Shown piece by piece: positions 26,324-34,257 of a stretch of 64,000 nucleotides of DNA. The stretch comes from an uncultured Alteromonadaceae bacterium (lineage in GTDB: Bacteria; Pseudomonadota; Gammaproteobacteria; Enterobacterales; Alteromonadaceae). Every line of letters begins with the position of its first letter. Positions within the stretch are counted from its first letter, which is position 1. Made by a program: the position numbers and the translations under genes. The stretch covers positions 62,001 through 126,000 of the forward strand of contig CANLWS010000011.1 in NCBI GenBank assembly GCA_947494925.1. Direction: 5' to 3'. The notes beneath the pieces were generated by a model, which was not told where the DNA came from, did not search any database, and saw nothing but the letters and a program-made list of their open reading frames with translations.

Positions 26324-27300
26324 GAAACCGTAGAGACTTTTTAAAATTATCCCTACTGGGGAGTGCGTTGACATCCTGTTTTACTAGCAGGACAGTACTT
26401 GCAGCAGGACAACCGAAATCTCAGCGTCCCATAGTTGTTTCCACCTGGGAACACGGAATGCCAGCTAATCTTGCTGCATGGAAAGTGCTGACTGAAAATG
26501 GCAAATCAATAGATGCGGTTGAAGCAGGAGTTCGCGTACCTGAAGCGGATCCTGATGTCAGAACAGTAGGGATAGGTGGATATCCGGACCGCGACGGAAA
26601 TGTCACTCTCGATGCCTGCATTATGGACAGCAATATGAATTGTGGCTCAGTTGCCTATCTGCAAAACATCAAACACCCAATTTCAGTGGCAAGAAAAGTG
26701 ATGGATGAAACACCACATGTGATGCTTGTGGGAAAAGGAGCACAAGAATTTGCACTTCAGAAAGGATATCAGACAGAGAATCTACTGACAGAAAAGTCCA
26801 GACTCGAATGGCAAGAATGGCTGAAAAACGGACAGGCCAGACAACAGATCAACATCGAAAATCACGACACCATTGGCATGCTGGCCCTTGATACGTTTGG
26901 CAATCTGTCTGGTGCCTGCACTACTAGTGGAGCAGCGTACAAACTGCCGGGAAGGGTCGGAGATTCACCTATCATCGGAGCCGGACTTTATGTCGACAAC
27001 GAGATTGGCGCTGCCACCGCCACTGGGATGGGTGAGTTAATGATGAAAACCGTTGGCTGTCATCTGGTCGTGGAACTCATGCGACAAGGTGCTTCACCCC
27101 AGCAGGCTTGTGAACAAGCCGTGCAACGAATCGCCCGCAAACTGGATGGCTATGCAGACTACCAGGTAGGTTTTTTAGCACTCAATAAGCAAGGCGATTA
27201 CGGCGCTTATTGTATTCAACCTGGCTTTAACTATGCGGTAAAAAGTGTGCAAACAGAACGCTTGATTAATTCGGATAACCTGATGGAGACTCTCAGATGA
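26320..27300 (+). CDS. Glycosylasparaginase (N4-(beta-GlcNAc)-L-asparaginase), Tat-exported
   Basis: Ntn-hydrolase that cleaves the GlcNAc-Asn link to aspartate and GlcNAc-amine. The start at 26320 gives a twin-arginine leader (NRRDFLKLSLLG) and an ATGA overlap with the kinase; an in-frame ATG at 26206 lies inside the kinase gene and is unlikely. Family features are DPDVRTVGIGGYPDRDG, LDACIMD, and NHDTIGMLALD, where precursor cleavage between Asp183 and Thr184 would expose the nucleophilic Thr. GDSPIIGAGLYVDNEIGAA and ATGMGE in the beta subunit complete the active site. At 326 residues it is close to human AGA and the flavobacterial enzyme. Cys20 in LTSC could allow lipidation. Confidence 0.9.
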   Translation: MRNRRDFLKLSLLGSALTSCFTSRTVLAAGQPKSQRPIVVSTWEHGMPANLAAWKVLTENGKSIDAVEAGVRVPEADPDVRTVGIGGYPDRDGNVTLDACIMDSNMNCGSVAYLQNIKHPISVARKVMDETPHVMLVGKGAQEFALQKGYQTENLLTEKSRLEWQEWLKNGQARQQINIENHDTIGMLALDTFGNLSGACTTSGAAYKLPGRVGDSPIIGAGLYVDNEIGAATATGMGELMMKTVGCHLVVELMRQGASPQQACEQAVQRIARKLDGYADYQVGFLALNKQGDYGAYCIQPGFNYAVKSVQTERLINSDNLMETLR

Positions 27301-29060
27301 AAAGGATCAGCGTTCTATACACTGTTTTATTCTGTGTAGGTTTTGGTGCATTTGCACAAACGAAACCCAATGAGCCGCCTTTTGCGTTAACGTTAGAACA
27401 AGCCCGGTACTGGAAGCCAGGCAGTGAATTTGCTTTCGAAAAAAATGTTTCTACTGTGCCGGTAGCAAGGCGAGTTGATGCGATTCTCGATGCTCAATCT
27501 CCCAAGTTGGATACCTCGGCAAAGGTCTTGTATGCACCTGATGGAATGAATAACTTTGCTAATTATCTCGAAACGCAGAATCGGTTCAATCTCTATAACT
27601 TTACCCACTGGGCTCAAATAGACGTTCTCAATTGGTTCGCTGGCACCGCTGATCATACTGTCCAGATCCCCTCTAAACCCTGGGTGGATGTGGCGCACAA
27701 AAATGGCGTTAAAGTTATTGGTTCAGTGTTTTTGGCGATAGCCCGATGGGGGGGTAACCCAGACACTGTAGAGGCCTTTCTGGAGCAAGATGAAGAGGGA
27801 CGCTTTATCTTTGCGCATCGACTGGTAGAGATTGCAAGTTACTACGGGTTTGATGGTTGGTTGATGAACCAGGAAACCGACTTGCGTGCGGTCAAGGATG
27901 CAAGTAATGCATTGGTTGTCGGCGAATCGGATCCGGAAAGGGCTGCCAGACTTGGAGAGCTGATGTTGGAGTTTATGCAATATTTCACAGCTATTGCGCC
28001 AGCGCATATGGAGATTCACTGGTATGACTCCATGTTGCGAAACGGTGCAGTGAAATGGCAAAACGAACTCAATCAATACAATGCGGTTTTTTTACAGGAT
28101 AAAGTGCGTACCGCTGATGCCATGTTTATCAACTATTGGTGGAATGAATCGATGGTTAAAGCGTCGCTTGAACAAGTAAACAAGCTGAATCGGTCTCCTT
28201 TTGATGTGTATTTCGGAGTTGATTTATGGCCTAGCAGAAACGCCCAACGGGCCTTTAGCAAAACGGATTGGCTCAGTTGGTTGGTGGATGCTGAATCAAG
28301 GAAAGCGCGCTTTTCAATCGCGCTATTTGCACCCAATTTTAACTACAACTTTACCGGTGAATCGCACACACCAGCTTTCAGTCTGTTTGCTCAAAATCCA
28401 GAAGACTACCAAGGCTTTTATGATGCTGAGCAGCGTCTTTTCTCTGGTGATGATTTGAATTCGGCCCGCACGGACATAACGGCCTGGGCGGGGCTGGACG
28501 GATACCTGGCAGCAAAATCTGTAATCAACATATTGCCTTTGAAAACACATTTTAATACTGGCCAGGGGAAAGCTTGGTTTAAACAGGGGCAACGTGAGTC
28601 AGGTGAATGGACCAATATGAGTAAGCAGGATTTATTGCCCACCTGGCAGTTTGCAGTGATGGATGAAGATAATAATTCTACTGTCAGGGCGAAATATGAT
28701 TTTGAACAATCTTATGAGGGCGGAAGCTCATTGCATATTGGCGGCGATTCAACATCTTCCGAGATAAGAATCCCTTTGTTTCACACTGAACTTGCCAGTG
28801 GAGCTGTGCGCCGATTGGAAGTGGTTGCTAAGGGCAATGTCAAGCAACTATCAATCTATTTACACACTGCTTCGGGCCAGCAGTATGTGTTTGATTTAGC
28901 TGACCTGAAGCCTACTGATGAGAGTGGGCTATGGCAGCATTTTCAACAAGATATCGAGCTGGCTAGTGACCAGCTTGTGACGCAAATAGGGCTCACTATT
29001 AGGCCTGGCAAAGCCGAGTTACTGGATTTAAATCTTGGCAAAATGGCTGTTTTTCCATGA
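27297..29060 (+). CDS. GH85 endo-beta-N-acetylglucosaminidase (ENGase), secreted
   Basis: Retaining enzyme using substrate-assisted catalysis to cut between the two core GlcNAc residues of N-glycans. A signal peptide covers residues 1-20 (VLFCVGFGAFA). The GH85 TIM barrel follows: WAQIDVLNWFAG, VIGSVFLAIARWGG, YYGFDGWLMNQETD with the catalytic pair Asn191/Glu193, then MEIHWYDSMLRNGAVKWQNELN and FGVDLWPSR. A C-terminal beta-rich module follows the barrel from about residue 450. The gene overlaps both neighbours by 4 bp (ATGA), so its expression is coupled with glycosylasparaginase upstream and CutC downstream. Confidence 0.92.
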   Translation: MKRISVLYTVLFCVGFGAFAQTKPNEPPFALTLEQARYWKPGSEFAFEKNVSTVPVARRVDAILDAQSPKLDTSAKVLYAPDGMNNFANYLETQNRFNLYNFTHWAQIDVLNWFAGTADHTVQIPSKPWVDVAHKNGVKVIGSVFLAIARWGGNPDTVEAFLEQDEEGRFIFAHRLVEIASYYGFDGWLMNQETDLRAVKDASNALVVGESDPERAARLGELMLEFMQYFTAIAPAHMEIHWYDSMLRNGAVKWQNELNQYNAVFLQDKVRTADAMFINYWWNESMVKASLEQVNKLNRSPFDVYFGVDLWPSRNAQRAFSKTDWLSWLVDAESRKARFSIALFAPNFNYNFTGESHTPAFSLFAQNPEDYQGFYDAEQRLFSGDDLNSARTDITAWAGLDGYLAAKSVINILPLKTHFNTGQGKAWFKQGQRESGEWTNMSKQDLLPTWQFAVMDEDNNSTVRAKYDFEQSYEGGSSLHIGGDSTSSEIRIPLFHTELASGAVRRLEVVAKGNVKQLSIYLHTASGQQYVFDLADLKPTDESGLWQHFQQDIELASDQLVTQIGLTIRPGKAELLDLNLGKMAVFP

Positions 29061-29806
29061 TACCCGATGTGGAAATTTGTATTGCCAGTGACAGTGAGCA
29101 GATGTTGAGTTGTCAATTGGGGGCGGTAAAAGAAGGTGGAGCATCCCGTGTGGAACTTTGCAGCAACATGCACATGGATGGTCTTTCTCCATCTGTTGAA
29201 TCCATCAGACATGCGGCTGAGATTCTAGGCGGCAATATCGAGCTGCTGGTAATGAATCGACCACGTGGTCCGGAATTTTGCCTGGCTGCCGCGGATATTG
29301 ACCAGATGCAGCAATTTATTGTGTCGTCATCCGAAGCTGGTGCCCAGGGTACTGTGATAGGCGTGTTAGATAAAAATCAACGTACTTTTGAGTATTCAGC
29401 AATGAAAGCGCTGGTTGATACGGCAAAAGAAATGCGAATGACGGTTACCTGTCATCGAGCGTTTGATGCGTTGGATAATACAACTCTTGGCCTGGAAAAT
29501 CTGAAAAAGATGAATGTAGATCGTGTATTAACTGCAGGCTCTGCTTGGGGGGCACCAGTGCTGGCACATCTGCATACGTCGCAGTTTAAGCACTACATGG
29601 AGGTGGCAGAAGGTGAAATTGAAATCGTGATCGCAGGTGGCATTAATGCCAGCAATGCGGGCGTTATTTGCAAAGCGTTGAGAAACCCCTTGGCGACACC
29701 TATTCCAACACTTTCTTTACACGCTTATTCCGGCGCGAAAATGTCTGGAAAAGTACACAAAGATAAAGTCAGTAGTCTTGTAGAAGCAGTAACGCATACT
29801 TTTTAA
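29057..29806 (+). CDS. cutC: CutC-family TIM-barrel protein, function in this locus unknown
   Basis: 249-residue cytoplasmic protein without signal peptide. Clear CutC family marks are GASRVELCSNMHMDGLSPS, LLVMNRPRGPEFCL, GTVIGVLDKNQR, VTCHRAFDALDN and DRVLTAGSAW. The family was named for copper tolerance in E. coli, but the copper role is disputed and no metal-binding Cys/His/Met cluster stands out here. It starts inside the stop codon of the ENGase gene and is followed by the beta-mannosidase after 49 bp, so it is made together with N-glycan enzymes. A role on a core sugar (isomerase, lyase or hydrolase acting on Man-GlcNAc or GlcNAc) is possible but purely inferred. Confidence 0.85.
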   Translation: MIPDVEICIASDSEQMLSCQLGAVKEGGASRVELCSNMHMDGLSPSVESIRHAAEILGGNIELLVMNRPRGPEFCLAAADIDQMQQFIVSSSEAGAQGTVIGVLDKNQRTFEYSAMKALVDTAKEMRMTVTCHRAFDALDNTTLGLENLKKMNVDRVLTAGSAWGAPVLAHLHTSQFKHYMEVAEGEIEIVIAGGINASNAGVICKALRNPLATPIPTLSLHAYSGAKMSGKVHKDKVSSLVEAVTHTF

Positions 29807-29855
29807 CTAATAGCTCAAGACATTAACCTTAATTCCTGGAAACACTGAGACAAAA

Positions 29856-32456
29856 TTGAATTTAATAGCCAACAATAACGGAGTAGAAGCGTTGTCGGAT
29901 GATACATCTCAAACGCTGTGCGGAGCCTGGTTTTTTAGTCAGGTTGGTCAGGATAATTGGATGCCTGCCACAGTGCCAGGATGCAACTTTACTGACTTAA
30001 TGGCGAATGACTGCATTGACGATCCCTTTTTTCGTGACAATGAGTCATCACTTCAGTGGATTGAAAAAGAAGATTGGCATTACTATCGGCTTTTTGACGT
30101 TAACAGTGGGCTGTTAGAAAACGAAGAAATAGAGCTGGTGGCTGAAGGGCTGGATACCTTTAGTGAGATATACATCAATGGAGAGAGGTTGGCGTCAACA
30201 GACAATATGTTCATTGGTTATCGATTTGCGTGTAAAGCACTGCTCCGTCAGGGGCAAAACCGTATTGATATTCGATTCCATTCACCAATCAATAAAACAA
30301 TTGAACGCCATACTCAGGCTGGCTTTGCTTACCCGGCAGAAAATGACAAGTCAGAAGAGAAGCTCAGTGTCTATTGCCGTAAAGCGCCTTGTCACTTCGG
30401 CTGGGATTGGGGGCCGAGATTTGTCACCAGCGGGATTTGGCGAGACATTTATTTGCAACCTGTTGAGCCAGTCAAAATTGAGAATGTCTATTTTGTCATG
30501 TCAGCGTTGGAAGAAAAGCGGGCATCTTTTGCTTTTCAAGTTTCGGTAGCGTCGCATCATGATTTTTCTGGTCAAATACGTATTCGGTGCGCCCAAGCGC
30601 CTGAACTTAATCGGGTCGAGAAAATCAGGTTTGTAGATGAAGCCGAAGGAACAAGAACTATCGAACTGGACTTCTTACTTCAGGATCCTCAGTTGTGGTG
30701 GCCAAACGGATTGGGCGAACCATTCCTTTACGATTTTTGCTTCGAGCTCGTTATCGACCATCAAGTTGTTCACACTACCAATCAAAAAGTTGGGTTACGG
30801 ACGATAGAAGTTGTGAACGAAAAAGACCCTTATGGCGAATCATTCTATCTGGTTGTCAATGGCCAAAACGTCTTTATGAAAGGTGCAAACTACATCCCGG
30901 ATGACAGTTTTCTCCATCGCGTGACAAAGCAGCGACATGTGACACTTTTTGACGCATGCAAAGATGCCAATATGAACATGATTCGGGTGTGGGGAGGAGG
31001 CGTTTATCAGGATGATGACTTTTACCAGTTGGCCGATGAATATGGCATGTTGGTTTGGCAGGATTTCATGTTTGCTTGTTCACTTTATCCCGCAGACGAA
31101 GCATTTATGCAAAATGTGAAGAAAGAAGCTGAGTACAACATTCGGCGGCTCCGCAACCACCCATGCCTTGCGTTGTGGTGTGGTAACAATGAAGTAGATA
31201 TGGCAATTAAGCACTGGCAGTGGCCTGAAAAGTTTGGCTATTCTGACAGTCTGTTTACGCGCTTGAAAGCAGACTACATGCGCTTATTTGATCAATGTCT
31301 TCGAGAGGCTGTAAAGGTACATGACCCTGCGCGTTTTTATCTGCGTTCATCGCCAATAGGGTCGTGGGAGTCTGATGAAGATCATATCGGCAATCATCAT
31401 TATTGGGGAGTTTGGCATGGAGAAGAGCCGTTCAGCGAATACCAAAAACGTGTCCCCAGATTTATGAGCGAATTTGGATTCCAGTCTTTTCCTGTCAAAT
31501 CGTCAATCCAACGTTTTACCGAAACGGAAGATCAGACATTGGACTCTGTGGTTATGCAGACCCATCAAAAGCACCCTCGGGGAAACAGACTAATCCAGCA
31601 ATACTTTGATAAAGAGTATCTGCCACCCAAGGATTTCGACAGCCTCTTATATCTAAGTCAGGTGCAGCAGTCATTGGGCCTCAAGCTTGCCTTCGAAGCC
31701 CATCGTAAAGCAATGCCATTTTGTATGGGGACGCTTTACTGGCAGTTGAATGATACCTGGCCTGCTGCTTCCTGGTCCGGTATAGATTATTACGGCAAGT
31801 GGAAAGCTCTGCATTATCAAGCTAAACGCAGCTTTTCCTCGCAATTGTTAGTGATCGAGCAAGTTCAAGAGAGCATTCAAGTTCATTTGGTGTCTGACAG
31901 CCTGAATGAATTTGATGCACAATTGAGTATTGTGTTAATCGACTTCTCTGGCAAATTAGTTTGGCAAAATCAGCAACTTACTCCTGTGGATGCAAATTCA
32001 AGCAAGCAAATATTTTCAATCACAACTAAGGAGATTGGCGCTACGATTGATTTTACGGAAGTCGTATTGAGGGCGACATTGACTTCAGAATCGACAAGTC
32101 GAGTATTGGCGGAAAATCTGTTTTATTTCGCCCCTAACTATCTACTTGCTTTACCAGATGCGGACGTTGAGGTTACACATAAAATTAAGGAAGATGTTCT
32201 ATCTGTCACACTAAGTGCTCATGGTTTGCTTCGTCAGGTATATGTGGATTCGCCAGGTTTATCAGGAAATTTTGATGACAATTTTTTCGACCTATTACCG
32301 GGACAGTTAAAGACGATATCTATAGCATTAACAGATGCAGAGTTACTTTTGTTAGACGATATCATTGAGCAACTCAGTTGGTTTTCGTTGTATGACAGCC
32401 ATGCGCAATCAAGCGGAAACCGTCAGATAAAATATCAACTTAAGCAGGCTGAGTAA
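29856..32456 (+). CDS. GH2 beta-mannosidase, cytoplasmic
   Basis: Retaining exo-beta-mannosidase of 866 residues, similar in layout to lysosomal MANBA. The N-terminal jelly roll has PATVPGCNFTDLMANDCIDDPFFRDN, then APCHFGWDWGPRFVTSGIWRD. The barrel carries acid/base Glu446 in LWCGNNEVD and nucleophile Glu539 in FMSEFGFQSFP. There is no signal peptide, so it should act in the cytoplasm on imported Man-beta-1,4-GlcNAc, the last piece of the N-glycan core. The start is a TTG; no ATG/GTG lies between it and the upstream in-frame stop, and later ATGs would cut into the first domain. The SSS symporter follows after 3 bp. Confidence 0.92.
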   Translation: MNLIANNNGVEALSDDTSQTLCGAWFFSQVGQDNWMPATVPGCNFTDLMANDCIDDPFFRDNESSLQWIEKEDWHYYRLFDVNSGLLENEEIELVAEGLDTFSEIYINGERLASTDNMFIGYRFACKALLRQGQNRIDIRFHSPINKTIERHTQAGFAYPAENDKSEEKLSVYCRKAPCHFGWDWGPRFVTSGIWRDIYLQPVEPVKIENVYFVMSALEEKRASFAFQVSVASHHDFSGQIRIRCAQAPELNRVEKIRFVDEAEGTRTIELDFLLQDPQLWWPNGLGEPFLYDFCFELVIDHQVVHTTNQKVGLRTIEVVNEKDPYGESFYLVVNGQNVFMKGANYIPDDSFLHRVTKQRHVTLFDACKDANMNMIRVWGGGVYQDDDFYQLADEYGMLVWQDFMFACSLYPADEAFMQNVKKEAEYNIRRLRNHPCLALWCGNNEVDMAIKHWQWPEKFGYSDSLFTRLKADYMRLFDQCLREAVKVHDPARFYLRSSPIGSWESDEDHIGNHHYWGVWHGEEPFSEYQKRVPRFMSEFGFQSFPVKSSIQRFTETEDQTLDSVVMQTHQKHPRGNRLIQQYFDKEYLPPKDFDSLLYLSQVQQSLGLKLAFEAHRKAMPFCMGTLYWQLNDTWPAASWSGIDYYGKWKALHYQAKRSFSSQLLVIEQVQESIQVHLVSDSLNEFDAQLSIVLIDFSGKLVWQNQQLTPVDANSSKQIFSITTKEIGATIDFTEVVLRATLTSESTSRVLAENLFYFAPNYLLALPDADVEVTHKIKEDVLSVTLSAHGLLRQVYVDSPGLSGNFDDNFFDLLPGQLKTISIALTDAELLLLDDIIEQLSWFSLYDSHAQSSGNRQIKYQLKQAE

Positions 32457-32459
32457 CGG

Positions 32460-34253
32460 ATGAATTTAAGCTGGATCGATATTGTTATTATTGTGCTTTA
32501 TCTCGGGGGGGTATTGGCTCTTGGGCTATACATTTCGAAAAAGGCCAGTAAAGACCTAAATAGCTATTTTTTGGCTGGCAAGCGCATACCATGGTGGGCG
32601 CTGGGTGTTTCAAACGCCTCTGGGATGTTTGACATTGCTGGTACCATGTGGCTGGTTTCAATGTGTTTTGTGTATGGTCTCAAAGGCGCCTGGCTTCCAT
32701 GGATCTGGCCTATTTTCAATCAGATTTTTCTGATGGTTTATTTGTCGATCTGGTTGCGGCGTTCCAATGTGCTGACGGGCGCAGAATGGCTGAAAACCCG
32801 TTTTGGGGCAGGTAAAGGCGCCGAACTTTGCCATCTAATTGTGGTTATTTTCGCTATTGTCAGTGCCATTGGTTTTATTGCATACGCATTTAAAGGTATT
32901 GGTAAATTTGCTGATATTTTCTTTCCCTGGGATCTATCCCCGGATATGTATGCTTTTATCATTTTTTCCATCACCACTTTGTATGTCGTCAAAGGCGGGA
33001 TGTACAGTGTCGTGTTCACCGAGGTTCTGCAATTTGTGATTATGACTATTGCTGCTGTAGCGGTAGGAGTGATTGCTATTTATACCGTGTCTCCCGGGCA
33101 AATTGAGGCTGCGACACCAGAAGGTTGGGGTGATTTGTTTTTTGGTTGGCATCTTGATTTGGACTGGACCGGGGTTATCGACAGCGTTAACAGCAAAATC
33201 CAAAGCGATGGAATGGAATTGTTTGGCTTAATGATCATGATGATGTTGTTTAAGGGCGTGTTGTCAAGTATGGCTGGACCCGTCCCAAATTATGACATGC
33301 AGCGTATACTTGCGACGAAAACGCCGAAAGATGCGGCAAAAATGAGTGGACTCGTGTCACTGGTGATGTTTATTCCCCGATACATGATGGTTGCGGGTTT
33401 GACAGTTTTGGCGCTGGTTTACATGGGACCAGATATTCAGGCAAAAGGTGAACATTTCGATTTCGAACAAATCCTGCCCTACGCTATCAACAACTTTGTA
33501 CCTGTTGGTTTAACCGGGCTGCTAATCGCTGGGTTGTTAGCTGCTTTCATGTCGACTTTTGCTGCGTCAGTCAATGCCGCACCCGTCTATATTGTGAATG
33601 ATATCTACAAGCGTTATTTCAAACCAGACGCACAAAACCAGACCCTGGTCAGAGCCAGTTATCTGGTGTCTTTTGTCCTTGTTGCTGTGGGCATCGGGCT
33701 GGGGTTAATGCTTGATAGTATTAACGACATCATGCAATGGATTTTTGCTGCTTTGTTTGGAGGGTATGCGGCAGCTAATTTGCTGAAATGGCACTGGTGG
33801 CGATTCAATGCTTACGGTTATTTTTGGGGTATGTTGGCCGGACTCATCGGTTCTTTGTTCCTGCCTCTCGTATTCCCTGATGTACACCCACTTATGGCAT
33901 TTCCGCTCCTGCTTCTGGCCGGCTTGCTGGGATCAATAGTGGGTACCTTGGCAACACCGCCTGAGACTGACGAGATTTTGTGTCAGTTTTATCGTCAGGT
34001 TCGCCCATGGGGCTTCTGGGGGCCAATCCGGGCAAAGGTGATGCAGCTTGACGCAGAATTTATAGATGACAGCCATTTCTCCAGAGACAGTATCAATGTA
34101 GTGATAGGTACAATCTGGCAATTGACACTGGTTGTTTTACCTATCTATTTGGTCGTTCAACAATGGTGGTCAATGTTGTTGACACTAGCAGTCATGCTAC
34201 TTACCAGTTGGTTCTTAAAGAAAAACTGGTTTGATAAACTCAAAGAGTCCTAA
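32460..34253 (+). CDS. Sodium:solute symporter (SSS/SLC5 family)
   Basis: Inner-membrane Na+-coupled transporter, 597 residues with about 13-14 helices. It opens IDIVIIVLYLGGVLALGLY and SYFLAGKRIPWWALGVSNASG, the standard SSS start. Further SSS features are GMYSVVFTEVLQFV and GLLAAFMSTFAASVNAAPVYIVNDIYKRY. The C-terminal ~100 residues resemble the extended SLC5 sugar transporters. It lies 3 bp after the cytoplasmic beta-mannosidase and 4 bp before GH92 copy D. A role in importing Man-beta-1,4-GlcNAc or GlcNAc is therefore attractive; the sequence alone does not define the substrate. Confidence 0.88.
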   Translation: MNLSWIDIVIIVLYLGGVLALGLYISKKASKDLNSYFLAGKRIPWWALGVSNASGMFDIAGTMWLVSMCFVYGLKGAWLPWIWPIFNQIFLMVYLSIWLRRSNVLTGAEWLKTRFGAGKGAELCHLIVVIFAIVSAIGFIAYAFKGIGKFADIFFPWDLSPDMYAFIIFSITTLYVVKGGMYSVVFTEVLQFVIMTIAAVAVGVIAIYTVSPGQIEAATPEGWGDLFFGWHLDLDWTGVIDSVNSKIQSDGMELFGLMIMMMLFKGVLSSMAGPVPNYDMQRILATKTPKDAAKMSGLVSLVMFIPRYMMVAGLTVLALVYMGPDIQAKGEHFDFEQILPYAINNFVPVGLTGLLIAGLLAAFMSTFAASVNAAPVYIVNDIYKRYFKPDAQNQTLVRASYLVSFVLVAVGIGLGLMLDSINDIMQWIFAALFGGYAAANLLKWHWWRFNAYGYFWGMLAGLIGSLFLPLVFPDVHPLMAFPLLLLAGLLGSIVGTLATPPETDEILCQFYRQVRPWGFWGPIRAKVMQLDAEFIDDSHFSRDSINVVIGTIWQLTLVVLPIYLVVQQWWSMLLTLAVMLLTSWFLKKNWFDKLKES

Positions 34254-34257
34254 TCGA

